A DNA stretch of 57,205 bases from Archaeoglobus sp. JdFR-22 (GCA_002010045.1 MTMJ01000028.1:3063-60267); one strand, 5' to 3'; shown: positions 36,653 to 45,854, numbered from the stretch's first letter. Numbers and translations are program-made. Notes: a model not told the origin generated them from the letters alone.

Positions 36653-36830
36653 TCTTTTCACCCTCCTTAACTTTTGCAGATTCAACCCTTGAAAAATATA
36701 CAAAAAATACAGTACATCTCTCAAAGTCTTGAGCCATAATTTTGTCAATTACTTACACTTCCCCGTATATATAGTTTGGTTGTATATCTTAAAGGCTCAG
36801 AAATCAAAACAAAAAATGGAAAAATCGGAA

Positions 36831-37034
36831 CTAAATAACTTTCCTCGATTCTCTCTCAATTTCTTTTGTAAAATAGTCTTTAATTAAATACCTGAAGACA
36901 TCCGCATCTGAATCAAAGCCCAGATGCTCCTTAACTCTTGAAAAACACTCTTCTAAATCTATGTCCATTGCTATTTTAACACCTCTATAGATTGTAATCT
37001 TCCTTCCTCCCTGATAGATATCAGTCATTGTCAT
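36831..37034 (-). CDS. Small hypothetical protein, possible DNA-binding helix bundle
   Basis: About 67 residues: a short N-terminal strand part (KITIYRGVKIAMDID) and a helical C terminus (SDADVFRYLIKDYFTKEIE). The latter resembles the second and third helices of ribbon-helix-helix regulators, but no firm family match is made. A TATAAAG box lies about 22 nt before the ATG at 37034, so it may be leaderless; ATG 37028 is also in frame. Confidence 0.5.
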   Translation of the reverse strand: MTMTDIYQGGRKITIYRGVKIAMDIDLEECFSRVKEHLGFDSDADVFRYLIKDYFTKEIERESRKVI

Positions 37035-37205
37035 TATTACTATTTTCAACTTTATAATCTTTACTGCACACAACCGGATTGATAAGAGGTAAATATGCGA
37101 AATTCGAATGAGATAGGAATTAAAAAAATTCGTAACTGCAGTTGAGTGGAATTTCAATCACAATGAAATTGGCGCAATTATTTCTGCTCTTACAGTTTCT
37201 CTGTA

Positions 37206-37547
37206 TTATGGAAGTGGTGGCAGGATTCTGAGTGGTCCCGATGGTTCGTTACTTATACCCAAATAACCCTCGTTGTTAATATACAATCTGACTTCTCTGC
37301 ATCTCTCAGGAGAGAGCTCGTCAATTTCTGCCTTGAATCTCCGATTCTGGGAATATCTTTTAGCAGAAACAACAATTTCACAGTATTGGGGGCAATAACC
37401 TCTCCCTAAAAGTCCCTGGTCCATGCAAAATTGACTGTTAGTACAGGAAAGTGGTTTAACAGTTTTATCTGATGTATTTATTGATACCAGAGCATGTGTC
37501 CTTGCTATGGACACCATTATACACTTTATTGTCAACCCTTCAGACAT
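37206..37547 (-). CDS. Four-cysteine small protein, unknown function
   Basis: 113 residues, not recognised. A central cluster CTNSQFCMDQGLLGRGYCPQYC gives four Cys with spacing CX6CX10CX3C, suggesting a zinc or iron-sulfur site; a basic stretch (SAKRYSQNRRFKAEI) follows and the C terminus is Pro/Leu-rich. AAGGTGA is five bases before the ATG, supporting translation. No partner is obvious; neighbours are short unknown genes. Confidence 0.6.
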   Translation of the reverse strand: MSEGLTIKCIMVSIARTHALVSINTSDKTVKPLSCTNSQFCMDQGLLGRGYCPQYCEIVVSAKRYSQNRRFKAEIDELSPERCREVRLYINNEGYLGISNEPSGPLRILPPLP

Positions 37548-37764
37548 ATTATCACCTTATGGTAACAATCATAACGTAGCTGATAATACTTAAATTTTAC
37601 TCAACATGTATAAAATTATTTAATTATTATTTCTGTCCATACGACTGATATCTGAAAAGTTATGTAATAATAATTAACAATTTAAATTCAAGATAATATC
37701 AATTAAGAAACCACAGGTTGGAAACCAAATCTCAGACTCAACTTGCCCTTAATTTTACATAAAC
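37548..37764. other. AT-rich divergent intergenic region
   Basis: Holds the promoters of the four-cysteine gene (minus) and the YhhQ-like gene (plus). No other gene, fold or repeat was seen. Confidence 0.5.
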
Positions 37765-37773
37765 CTTAAATAA
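37765..37773 (+). promoter_or_regulatory. TATA box for the YhhQ-like transporter
   Basis: CTTAAATAA is centred exactly 26 nt before the ATG at 37795, predicting a leaderless transcript. Confidence 0.55.
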
Positions 37774-37794
37774 CTATCAATATTCCTGACAGAA

Positions 37795-38499
37795 ATGATT
37801 AACGAGGGTCTGTGGTTTCTGTTAATGTTCGTCAATTTCACGGGAATAATTCTATCATACAGATTATTTGGAAAAACTGGGTTGTATGTATGGATTTCGA
37901 TGGCTATAATTCTGGCAAACATACAGGTTATGAAAACCATCCGATTTTTTGGACTTGTGACTGCGATGGGAAATATCATCTACGGAACGACATTCCTTGC
38001 CACCGACATTCTGTGCGAAAATCATGGAAGAAGAGAGGCAAGAAAAGGCGTTCTCACTGGATTCTTCGTCCTGCTGCTCACTACCCTGATTATGCAAATC
38101 TCCCTTATGTTTATTCCTGATGAGACTGATACACTCAGCCCGGCACTGGAACAAATATTCGGGCTTCTACCACGAATAACTGTTGCAAGTTTAACTGCAT
38201 ATGTGGTATCTCAGCTACACGATGTCTGGGCTTTTGACTTCTGGAAGAGGAAAACAGAAGGTAGACATCTCTGGCTAAGGAACAATCTCTCGACACTGGT
38301 ATCGCAGTTGATGGACAACGTAATCTTCACGTGGATTGCCTTTGTTGGATTCGGTGTATTCTGGGAAATGGTTTTTCCTCCAGAGATCATCATCCAGATT
38401 TTCATCACATCATACATTATGAAGTTCATTGTCGCGATTTTTGATACACCTTTTATATATCTGAGTAGAAGAATATCCGCAAAGTCTGATTACAGATAG
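37795..38499 (+). CDS. Queuosine-precursor transporter (YhhQ/QPTR family)
   Basis: 234 residues, about six membrane helices. The family signature is GNIIYGTTFLATDILCENHG followed by RREARKGVL; further marks are ASLTAYVVSQLHDVWAFDFW and NNLSTLVSQLMDNVIFTW. Bacterial YhhQ imports preQ0/preQ1 or queuine for tRNA modification. It faces a bacterial-type tRNA-guanine transglycosylase with six bases between the two stop codons, and that pairing is the best evidence for its substrate. The preQ0-consuming archaeosine pathway could also use such a transporter. Confidence 0.85.
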   Translation: MINEGLWFLLMFVNFTGIILSYRLFGKTGLYVWISMAIILANIQVMKTIRFFGLVTAMGNIIYGTTFLATDILCENHGRREARKGVLTGFFVLLLTTLIMQISLMFIPDETDTLSPALEQIFGLLPRITVASLTAYVVSQLHDVWAFDFWKRKTEGRHLWLRNNLSTLVSQLMDNVIFTWIAFVGFGVFWEMVFPPEIIIQIFITSYIMKFIVAIFDTPFIYLSRRISAKSDYR

Positions 38500-38505
38500 C
38501 GGATG

Positions 38506-39696
38506 TCAATAACCAAGCCACTCTTTTTTTAGTTCTCTGAAGTAATTGTTATTGATTGAGTCTCTTATCTTTTCCATGAACCTCAGCATGAAGTTCACAT
38601 TGTGGTAAGATGCAAGCCGGAAATATGTCAGGTCTTCTGCCGACTGCAGATGCCTCAGATAACTTCTCGAGTAGTTCTTGCAAACAAAACAGTTACAGCT
38701 TTTGTCAACTGGCTCATCATCCTCCCTGAAACCTGCGTTGCGGATATTGATTCTGAATTTGTTCTCTACTGTGCCCCCGGCCTCCGGTGAAACGTAAAGA
38801 TGACCTCTTCTTGCCCACCTCGTTGGTGCAACGCAATCAAACATGTCAACACCTCTCTCTACAGAATTGAAGATGTCCTCTACAGCACCGATTCCAAGTA
38901 AATGTCTCGGTTTCTCCTCTGGTAGAACTGGAATTACCCATTCGAGAATATTGTGCATGTCCTCCTTGCTTTTTCCAAGTGAGCCCCCAATCCCATAGCC
39001 AGCAAAATCTTTATCTGCAACAAATCTCGCTGACCTTATCCTTAAATCCCTGTATTCTCCACCCTGCACTATCCCGAATAATGACTGTTTTCTGTCGTAG
39101 CTCTCAAGACATCTCTCCTCCCATCTATGCGTTCTTTCAAGCGCCTCTTCAGTGTATCTCTTATCTGAGAGGGGGGAAGTGCATTCATCAAAGGTGAAAA
39201 TAATATCGGCGCCAAGATTCGATTGAATCTCCATAGATTTCTCTGGAGTTAATCTGACTATCTCCCCCGTCAGCGGATTTTTGAAACTCACACCCTTCTC
39301 ATCCACTTTAGCCCATTTGTCCCCCCTGAAATTCTTATTCCTCAAACCCTCGAGGAAAATGTTATCGGCTATCTTTCCCACACCGTGCTCCATTCCGAAT
39401 CCGAGAGAGAATACCTGAAAACCGCCCGAGTCAGTGATTATCGTTTTATCATAGTTCATGAACCTGTGAAGTCCACCTCTCCTCCTGATTAGCTCGTCTC
39501 CTGGTCTCAGGTAGAGATGATATGTATTTGCAAGAATTACATCAACTTTAAGCTTCTTCAGGTCTCTGCTGTCCAGGCCCCTGACTGATGCGAGTGTTGC
39601 CACAGGGATAAACGCAGGTGTCTCAAATTTTCCGTGTTCAGTTCTCACAATTCCCGTTCTCAACTGAGAATCCTGATTTTTTATCCTGAATTTCAT
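38506..39696 (-). CDS. tgt: Bacterial-type tRNA-guanine transglycosylase
   Basis: 396 residues, the TIM-barrel catalytic domain only; the PUA region of archaeal TgtA is absent. Asp89 in TDSGGFQVFSLG is the general acid/base, and Asp in DMFDCVAPTRWARRGHLYV is the nucleophile. The zinc site is CNCFVCKNYSR plus the His in SYHNVNF, as in bacterial Tgt. The loop that fixes base specificity in bacteria (GGLAVGEPK) reads GGSLGKSK, one residue shorter and without the Glu. The ATG at 39696 is preferred over the upstream TTG because the expected transcript start is near 39703. It should insert a 7-deazaguanine base into tRNA. Confidence 0.9.
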   Translation of the reverse strand: MKFRIKNQDSQLRTGIVRTEHGKFETPAFIPVATLASVRGLDSRDLKKLKVDVILANTYHLYLRPGDELIRRRGGLHRFMNYDKTIITDSGGFQVFSLGFGMEHGVGKIADNIFLEGLRNKNFRGDKWAKVDEKGVSFKNPLTGEIVRLTPEKSMEIQSNLGADIIFTFDECTSPLSDKRYTEEALERTHRWEERCLESYDRKQSLFGIVQGGEYRDLRIRSARFVADKDFAGYGIGGSLGKSKEDMHNILEWVIPVLPEEKPRHLLGIGAVEDIFNSVERGVDMFDCVAPTRWARRGHLYVSPEAGGTVENKFRINIRNAGFREDDEPVDKSCNCFVCKNYSRSYLRHLQSAEDLTYFRLASYHNVNFMLRFMEKIRDSINNNYFRELKKEWLGY

Positions 39697-39822
39697 GTCA
39701 ATTTGCAATTAAAAACTGCATGAATTAATTTAATTTTCCCCGGTTAAAAAATGCTATATTCTTGCCCAATGATTGAATAGGAGTCTGTTTATAACCATAA
39801 TCATGTAACTATTTCCCAAAAG

Positions 39823-39832
39823 TATTTAAAAG
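39823..39832 (+). promoter_or_regulatory. TATA box for the PEF-CTERM protein gene
   Basis: TATTTAAAAG, giving a predicted transcript start near 39853, between the in-frame ATGs at 39847 and 39877. This favours 39877 as start. Confidence 0.5.
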
Positions 39833-39876
39833 AATCATTATAATAAATGAAACAGGTTGGAGCGAGGCGATTGAAG

Positions 39877-40794
39877 ATGATGAGGAAAATTATAATATTG
39901 TTAATAAATCTGGGTCTTTTTCTAAGTCCAGCTTTAGCTCTCTCGATTACAATTGACGGTGACCTGAGTGATTGGGGAATTGATTCCGCTGACCTTGATA
40001 ACGGTCTGAACCATGACAGTGAGATTGCATGGATTCCAGACAGCCCAACTGCAGACTGGATAGTGGAAAATGACCTTGATGAAGCTTATGAAAAAACGTG
40101 GGAAGAAGAAACGTCCGGATGGAATTTCAAAGAACACGGTGTACACATTATGGGTGAAGGCGCGACCTATATTGACTATGACGAGCCACTGCTCATAGAT
40201 ACCAGATGTGGTACAATGTGGTGGTGTTCGAATCCCGGGGGGGTTCCACAACCATCCGGTGGAGAAAGATATGACGTTGAGGCACTTTATCTCGACGATG
40301 ATGAAAGATATATCTACTTCGGCATTCTGCTAACAGATAACCTTGGTGCACTGGGTGACTTGGCAATTACTGTAAATGGGGTTAACTATGGTATTGTTAT
40401 AATCGCCCATGATGGGCTCGCAAATGGAAGTGTTTATAAAAATCCTGTATGGCTGACGTCAACCTGGGCTGAAAAATCAGATGGCAGCGATATAATTACT
40501 CGAATTGACCACAACAATCCCGGAACAATCGTAGGAACTGCAGATATTGCAATAGAAGACGCAGGCGTCTCTGATAATGGAAAGGATAACAAGATTATAG
40601 AAATCAAAGTTGAGAAAACAATTCTTGGCAGCCCATCAACTGGTGATAAAAGCGACATTGGATATACACTCACGTGCGGAAATGACTACATTGGCAGAGA
40701 AATGACATACGACTACAACACAATTCCAGAATTCTCTACGATTGCCATCCCAGCAATAATGTTATTTGTAATCTACATGTTCAGAAGAAAGTAA
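39877..40794 (+). CDS. Secreted PEF-CTERM protein with DOMON/CBM9-like N terminus
   Basis: About 305 residues. Signal peptide (MMRKIIILLINLGLFLSPALA), then ITIDGDLSDWGIDSADLD, the opening typical of CBM9/DOMON-like sandwiches in surface proteins, and beta-rich sequence with two Cys close together (CGTMWWC). The C terminus is the tripartite sorting signal: PEF, a hydrophobic helix (STIAIPAIMLFVIYMF) and RRK, as recognised by archaeosortases. The protein should be exported, then cleaved and lipid-anchored. GGAGCGAGGCG precedes the ATG at 39877. Confidence 0.8.
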   Translation: MMRKIIILLINLGLFLSPALALSITIDGDLSDWGIDSADLDNGLNHDSEIAWIPDSPTADWIVENDLDEAYEKTWEEETSGWNFKEHGVHIMGEGATYIDYDEPLLIDTRCGTMWWCSNPGGVPQPSGGERYDVEALYLDDDERYIYFGILLTDNLGALGDLAITVNGVNYGIVIIAHDGLANGSVYKNPVWLTSTWAEKSDGSDIITRIDHNNPGTIVGTADIAIEDAGVSDNGKDNKIIEIKVEKTILGSPSTGDKSDIGYTLTCGNDYIGREMTYDYNTIPEFSTIAIPAIMLFVIYMFRRK

Positions 40795-40796
40795 CC

Positions 40797-40813
40797 TGCA
40801 TTTTTTCTTTAAT
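40797..40813 (+). terminator. T-rich terminator between converging genes
   Basis: A T6 tract and a second T-rich stretch directly after the PEF-CTERM gene, before the converging end of tiaS. Confidence 0.4.
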
Positions 40814-42085
40814 TTATCTGAAGATGTGTTTATTTTCAACATCCATTCTGACGAGTGGTTTGGAGATGTGCCTTCTTGCACATGGTGGTACTTCGTAAAA
40901 ACCTTCTTCAATCTCTCTTTTTAATTTTCTGATAACCTTCTCATAGGATTTTGTCTTACACTTTCTGCATCTGAAACCCTGATTCTTACCCGCTGACTCC
41001 ATTCTCTTACCACATGATGGGCATAAAGGGTTCTCCTCAACCAGAATGTCTGCGAGCTTCAGAATATGGATTTTCTCAAGATTTACTGTGTCCTTCTTCA
41101 TTGAACCATAGACTTTCAATAGGTCATCCTCTACGAGCTCGGTTATGATGTTTCTGAACTGTTTTGTTGGTTCAAATGCCGAACACTTTACAACACCAAA
41201 TCTCGTTCGGATAAAGAAAAAAACATGTCCCCCCTCTTCAATAAATGGTTTTTTTACAACTTCGCCCTTCAGAATATATGAGTGATAGTTTTTCAATTCT
41301 CTGACCTCTGACTCATCAATCAGGTGCATATCCGTGCCCTGATTTGTCACAAATGTCATCTGAAAATCGAACGGCTCAGATTCAATCATTCCAAAAGCTT
41401 CATCAATGGCGGAAATATTATCCCCCCTTATCCCGAAAAGAACCGGGTCGGGAGAATTCGGGACAGAGACAACCACCCTGTTGTGCCAGTCCACTGTGTC
41501 CCACGTATCTGGATACGTCTGGAGGTCTGCAGTGTAAAAAGCCTCCTCATCAATCTCCCTCTCAGTACCAAATCTTTCTGGAGACCTGTATGCAATCTTT
41601 TCAAGTGTAAAGTCGTTTAAATGGATTCCTACAGCTGCTAAAGCCCCTATAAGACCTCTCCCTGTTTTATACTCCAGATATTCAATTTTATGTTCTTTGA
41701 TTGCTGATTTTGCCTCATCAATCATCACTATTTCCTTTAATGCTCTCTGCGAAAATCTGAAGAGAGAGTCTATTGCAGCATCATCATCCGGATTAACAAA
41801 AACAGCTCCGGGATTCGTGCTATCGTGGTCAAGCATTGCATTTCTGCGAATTACTGAATCGACAACGTCTTTAACAACATCGTAAGAGTCAGATTCCACC
41901 ATAAATGAGACTGCTCCATTTCCCCTTGTTTTGAAAGGAATCGTTGGGTTGAGTCTGATAAGTCTCGGAAATCCTGTAATACTTAATCCTCTCTCCTCAA
42001 GCTCTTTGATAATCAACACTGCAAGGTATGTTGTGCACATTCCCTGAGGTGAGTCAGTGTCGTCAATTCCAACCCAGAGTTTCAT
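40814..42085 (-). CDS. tiaS: tRNA-Ile2 2-agmatinylcytidine synthetase
   Basis: 423 residues. TiaS attaches agmatine to C34 of tRNA-Ile2, so that it reads AUA; this is an essential archaeal modification. The N terminus MKLWVGIDDTDSPQGMCTTY is the family kinase-like active site. TGRGLIGALAAVG and RSPERFGTEREID follow; an OB-fold lies near 270-340, and the C-terminal zinc ribbon is CPSCGKRME...CRKCK. Length is standard. A TTTAAAC element about 20 nt upstream suggests a leaderless message. Confidence 0.94.
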   Translation of the reverse strand: MKLWVGIDDTDSPQGMCTTYLAVLIIKELEERGLSITGFPRLIRLNPTIPFKTRGNGAVSFMVESDSYDVVKDVVDSVIRRNAMLDHDSTNPGAVFVNPDDDAAIDSLFRFSQRALKEIVMIDEAKSAIKEHKIEYLEYKTGRGLIGALAAVGIHLNDFTLEKIAYRSPERFGTEREIDEEAFYTADLQTYPDTWDTVDWHNRVVVSVPNSPDPVLFGIRGDNISAIDEAFGMIESEPFDFQMTFVTNQGTDMHLIDESEVRELKNYHSYILKGEVVKKPFIEEGGHVFFFIRTRFGVVKCSAFEPTKQFRNIITELVEDDLLKVYGSMKKDTVNLEKIHILKLADILVEENPLCPSCGKRMESAGKNQGFRCRKCKTKSYEKVIRKLKREIEEGFYEVPPCARRHISKPLVRMDVENKHIFR

Positions 42086-42243
42086 CAGGAATCTTTTGTA
42101 TGCTTTGTTTAAATCTTTTTCATCGCCGTATTGAGTGGTATCAGTTACCAGTTATAATGCAAATTTCATCATATGCTCATTAAACTGATTATAATGAGGA
42201 GATAATAGAAAGAAACGGTTTTATACTTTCATTTTAGAAATAA

Positions 42244-42399
42244 ATGCATATGCCGGGTCTTTCATTCTGCGAAAAGCGAAAAATGCTGAAGGCAATGGAT
42301 CACGAATGCTGGGTGTGTGAGCAGAACATTATGAACGGAGGATACTGTTACCCCTGGCATGTGGTTAAGGGTGGGGATGTCAAGACTGAAGAAGAATAG
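42244..42399 (+). CDS. 51-residue four-cysteine protein (possible zinc finger)
   Basis: A short open frame: MHMPGLSFCEKRKMLKAMD, then HECWVCEQN and GGYCYPWHVV, ending in an acidic tail. Cys9, Cys22, Cys25 and Cys35, with nearby His, could hold one zinc. A TTTATACTT box about 22 nt before the ATG fits a leaderless gene. Residue use is coding-like. It was found by reading, not by a length cutoff; the family is unknown. Confidence 0.55.
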   Translation: MHMPGLSFCEKRKMLKAMDHECWVCEQNIMNGGYCYPWHVVKGGDVKTEEE

Positions 42400-42533
42400 T
42401 AGCCTTTTACTGAAGTAGAAGAACATAAATTGGAAATCCCGACCTGACAGGTGGTATAATCCTCTTTTTGAATAATCAGTCCTGTATCTGCTTCTCAGTA
42501 AAATTTAAATTTTTGAAGCGAAAATAAAAACTA

Positions 42534-42935
42534 ATGCAAGAATTGCTTGTTTTTGGGGTTGCATTCCTGTTCTCAATTCTATTTACTGGATTCTTTCTGT
42601 GGAGCGGACTGAGGTTGATTGGAAAGAAAAAAGGAATATTCGAAGCAGGGCTTGCCAATTTTGCCGCTGCAGTTTTTGCTTTTGTAATTATCGGAATATC
42701 TGTTGCAGTTCCATTTCTTGCAATCTTTTTCCCTGTTATAGGATATCTTGCTTATCTGTATGCTCTTAAAGCACTACTCGGTATCAGTTTTATAGATGCT
42801 CTGATAGCCTCAATTCTTGCCTCAATAGTATTTGTTGTTCTCTCATTCATAATGGCAGTTATTGCGGGCGTATGGCTCTTCAACTTCACCCCAGTCCATC
42901 AGCCACCACTTTTTACAGAACATATTCGCTTTTGA
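42534..42935 (+). CDS. Four-helix membrane protein, unknown
   Basis: 133 residues made almost entirely of four hydrophobic segments (about 5-28, 40-62, 66-85, 90-118) with a short KKK loop after the first. No motif is recognised. AATTTAAAT at 42502-42510 is about 26 nt upstream of the ATG, so the transcript is leaderless. Neighbours give no function. Confidence 0.65.
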   Translation: MQELLVFGVAFLFSILFTGFFLWSGLRLIGKKKGIFEAGLANFAAAVFAFVIIGISVAVPFLAIFFPVIGYLAYLYALKALLGISFIDALIASILASIVFVVLSFIMAVIAGVWLFNFTPVHQPPLFTEHIRF

Positions 42936-42970
42936 CAACCGCCTTAAAAAATAAACCTGTACATTATTCT

Positions 42971-43162
42971 TTAATAGAGTGTTAAAGTCCTGACGGTGGT
43001 TAAATGATGGAAGAAACACCAAAAATGTTGGAGGAATAATAATCGGTCTTTCAATGCTTTTTGGGTGAATATTACCCTATACCTCAGAGATTTCTCTTTG
43101 ATTGTGTCTGATATTAAAGACTTCATTTCTCCAACCGTTAAATCCTTTACTTTCATTTCCAT
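42971..43162 (-). pseudogene. Remnant of a small antitoxin-like gene
   Basis: From the ATG at 43162, with AAAGGAGA upstream, the chain starts MEMKVKDLTVGEMKSLISD. Many archaeal antitoxins open with the same pattern (MKVKDLTVxExxxLI). After residue 23 the sequence turns into unrelated hydrophobic and basic residues, as after a frameshift or deletion. It begins just past the attC-like repeat at 43216-43298. Confidence 0.45.
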
Positions 43163-43215
43163 TGTTAACGTCTCCTTTGTTATTAATAAATTTGACTGCA
43201 ATTATAAAAAATTTC

Positions 43216-43298
43216 GCCTAACGTTTTGCGGACATGTGAAGTTCGGTTTTGCCAAATTTTGGCAGAGCGAAGCGTAGCCACATATCCACCTGTTAGCA
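43216..43298. repeat. attC-like imperfect palindrome, copy 1
   Basis: 83 bp bounded by GCCTAAC and GTTAGCA, inverted core ends like integron R''/R' boxes (RYYYAAC and GTTRRRY; GTTAGGC on the other strand is a perfect match). Inside are paired arms GGACATGTG / CACATATCC, TTCG / CGAA, and the central palindrome GCCAAATTTTGGC. It is 60 bp beyond the katG stop. GAGCGAAGCGTAGC resembles AGCAAAGCGTAGC in copy 2, and the CCGAAGGGCGAG sequence to its right parallels the tail of copy 2. Confidence 0.6.
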
Positions 43299-43358
43299 GA
43301 CCGAAGGGCGAGCATGCGATAGCAGGCAAAGAGTTTTGCACGCCGCCGAAAGATTTGA

Positions 43359-45557
43359 TCAACTCTGGCTCGTTATTCTCAGACCAAACGTGTCAAGATT
43401 CATGACCTTCTCCCACGCTGCTACAAAATCCCGAATAAACATCTCTTTTGCATCATCGCATGCATAAACCTCAGCGACAGCCCTCAATTCATCGTGATGA
43501 CCAGAAATCAGATCAACCCTTGTAGCCTTCCACTTCAGCTCTCCAGTTTTTCTGTCATAGCCCTCAAAGACATAACGATGCTCATCTGCCTGTCTCCATT
43601 CTACACTCATATCAAGAAGGTTCACAAAGAAATCGTTGGTTAAAACCTCCGGAGTTTCTGTTAAAACACCATGTTTTTCATAATTGTAAACTGCTCCAAG
43701 CACTCTTAATCCGCCAACAAGCACGACCATCTCAGGCACCGTAAGCTTCAGCAGGTGTGCTTTGTCAACAAGGAAGTACTCCGGTGTTGTGTATATGTCC
43801 TCTTCATCTATTGTGGCTGGATCTCTGAAATAGTTCCTGAATCCATCTGCAAATGGTTCTATTGCCTTATAAAATTCAACTTCCATCTGATCCTGAGCTG
43901 CGTCAACCCTTCCGGGAATAAATGGAACTTTTACATTTATTCCAGCATCACTGGCAGCCTTCTCTATTGCCGCACAACCACCAAGAACGATGAGATCCGC
44001 TACAGAAACTCTCTTATTGTTCCCTTTCTTTTTCTGCTCTTCGTTGAACTCCTTCTGGATCTTATCATAAACCTCAATTGCACGCTTCAAATCCTCAGGA
44101 TGATTTACCTCCCACCGGTTCACTGGATATAGCCTTATCCTTGCTCCATTAGCTCCTCCTCTTCTGTCAGAGTCTCTGTAACTTGAAGCAGATGCCCATG
44201 CTGTGTAAACCATCTGAGAAATGCTCAACCCTGAAGCAAGAATCCTCTTCTTGAGCTCCTCAACATCATTCCCATCTATTAAATCATAATCTCTTTCAGG
44301 CAATGGGTCCTGCCAGATAAATTCCTCTTCTGGAACGTATTTGCCCATGTAGCATGTTTTTGGTCCCATGTCCCTGTGGGTGAGTTTGAACCACGCCCTT
44401 GCGAAAGCTTTTTCAAATTCCTCAGGATTCTCCAAGAATCTCCTGGCAATCCTTGCATACTTCTCATCGTATCTCAAAGCCAAGTCTGCGGTAAGCATTC
44501 TTGGCCTGTGCTTTTTGTCAGGATTATGAGCATCAGGGATTATTTCTGGGGCGTCTTTAGCAACCCATTGTGGTTTTCCAGCGGGACTTGTTTCTACCTC
44601 CCACTCGTATTCAAAGAGAAGTTTGAGGTAATGATTCCCAAACTTTGTAGGTGTAGTAGACCAGGTGAGTTCAAAACCGGAGGTAAAACTATCCGGACCT
44701 TTTCCTGTTTTGTAGTTGAATTTCCATCCTAATCCCTGTTGTTCTATTGGAGAGGAGGAAGGATCGTCTCCCAAGAATTCATCCGGGGCTGCTCCATGGC
44801 ATTTTCCAAAGGCGTGTCCTCCGGCAATCAAAGCCACAGTATCCTCATCATCCATTCCCATCCTGGCAAAAACGAGTCTTATCTCCTCTGCAGACAACCT
44901 GGGATCAGGAACTCCTCCAGGTCCTGCAGGGTTAACATAAATAAGCCCCATCTCGGTAGCAGAGTAAGGTTCTCTGAGCTTCTTTCCTTCAAATCGCTTT
45001 GCTGTAAGCATTTCTTCTTCCCGTCCCCAGTCAGGGCTTTCATCAGGCTCATATATGTCCTCTCTTCCAAGCGAAAAGCCAGGGATTCTCACACCCATCT
45101 CTTCCAACGCAACAGTTCCTGCAAGAATCATAAGATCCGCCCAGGAGAGGTTTCTTCCATACTTCTTCTTTACATGCCAGAGTAATCTTATAGCTTTATC
45201 AAGCCCGATATTGTCAGGCCAGTTAATTCTTGGTGGAAACCGAATGCTTCCATCCCTTGCTCCTCCTCTGCCATCATAGATTCGGTAGCTTCCAGCACTG
45301 TGCCATGCAAGACGGATAAAGAGAGGCCCATAGTGTCCGAAATCAGCAGGCCACCAGTCCTGCGAGCTTCTCATCAACTCCTTCAGGTCATTTATTACTG
45401 CATCCACATCGAGCTTCTGAACCTCTTCTAAATAATCGTAATCAGTTCCGTAAGGGTTAGAATTTGGGCAGTTTTGCCGTAAAATCTTCAGATTCAGCCT
45501 GTTTGGCCACCAGTCAGTTATCCATCTTTTTCTTGGCTTAAACTTTTCATCTTTCAT
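43359..45557 (-). CDS. katG: Catalase-peroxidase
   Basis: 732 residues, two peroxidase-like halves. The N-terminal half binds heme: the distal Arg/Trp/His are in [13 protein letters not shown], the proximal His in [12 protein letters not shown]. The Trp-Tyr-Met adduct needed for catalase activity is provided by that Trp, the Tyr of [13 protein letters not shown] and the Met of [11 protein letters not shown]. The C-terminal half lacks heme ligands, as usual. It detoxifies hydrogen peroxide in the cytoplasm. The ATG at 45557 is chosen because AAAGGAGG lies eight bases before it. The gene sits between two attC-like repeats, next to a peroxiredoxin on the same strand. Confidence 0.95.
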   Translation of the reverse strand: MKDEKFKPRKRWITDWWPNRLNLKILRQNCPNSNPYGTDYDYLEEVQKLDVDAVINDLKELMRSSQDWWPADFGHYGPLFIRLAWHSAGSYRIYDGRGGARDGSIRFPPRINWPDNIGLDKAIRLLWHVKKKYGRNLSWADLMILAGTVALEEMGVRIPGFSLGREDIYEPDESPDWGREEEMLTAKRFEGKKLREPYSATEMGLIYVNPAGPGGVPDPRLSAEEIRLVFARMGMDDEDTVALIAGGHAFGKCHGAAPDEFLGDDPSSSPIEQQGLGWKFNYKTGKGPDSFTSGFELTWSTTPTKFGNHYLKLLFEYEWEVETSPAGKPQWVAKDAPEIIPDAHNPDKKHRPRMLTADLALRYDEKYARIARRFLENPEEFEKAFARAWFKLTHRDMGPKTCYMGKYVPEEEFIWQDPLPERDYDLIDGNDVEELKKRILASGLSISQMVYTAWASASSYRDSDRRGGANGARIRLYPVNRWEVNHPEDLKRAIEVYDKIQKEFNEEQKKKGNNKRVSVADLIVLGGCAAIEKAASDAGINVKVPFIPGRVDAAQDQMEVEFYKAIEPFADGFRNYFRDPATIDEEDIYTTPEYFLVDKAHLLKLTVPEMVVLVGGLRVLGAVYNYEKHGVLTETPEVLTNDFFVNLLDMSVEWRQADEHRYVFEGYDRKTGELKWKATRVDLISGHHDELRAVAEVYACDDAKEMFIRDFVAAWEKVMNLDTFGLRITSQS

Positions 45558-45624
45558 GGTATACGCCTCCTTTATTTTATAAACCATACCATTTTATTCT
45601 TTTTAATATGACGGTCGGAATTTC

Positions 45625-45765
45625 TGCTAACGGCTGGCAGGTATGCGAAGTTGACGAAGGCAATTTGAGCAAAGCGTAGCGAGGCCTTTTATCCGCTGTT
45701 ATACGCCCCGAAAGGTAAGTTGCGAGGCACCGCAGAGTCGTGGACGAAGGGCGCCTAAAATTTTA
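45625..45765. repeat. attC-like imperfect palindrome, copy 2, with GC-richer tail
   Basis: The core at 45625-45704 is bounded by TGCTAAC and GTTATAC. It shares AGCAAAGCGTAGCGAGG, GAAGTTGACGAAGGCAA and TATCCGCTGTTA with copy 1 in order and spacing. A tail with CCCCGAAAGG, CCGCAGAGTCG and GGGCGCC follows. It is GC-richer than its surroundings and separates the prx end (45855) from the katG start. GGGCGCC followed by TAAAATTTTAT recurs inverted at the other side of prx. Confidence 0.6.
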
Positions 45766-45854
45766 TGATTTCCATAAACCATGAATATTGCAGTATTCTC
45801 TTGCCTGTATTAATTCTTCCATCTGCAATTATCTCTATCCATTTAATGTAATGC

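Noticed and set aside
40224-40245. GTTCGAATCCC, which looks like a tRNA T-loop
   Set aside because: The flanking bases do not form the 5-bp T stem, no acceptor or anticodon stem is nearby, and it lies inside the well-supported PEF-CTERM coding frame.
44739-45185. Long plus-strand open frames opposite katG
   Set aside because: Basic, Cys/Ser-rich shadow translations without ribosome sites; the minus-strand frame has all catalase-peroxidase motifs.
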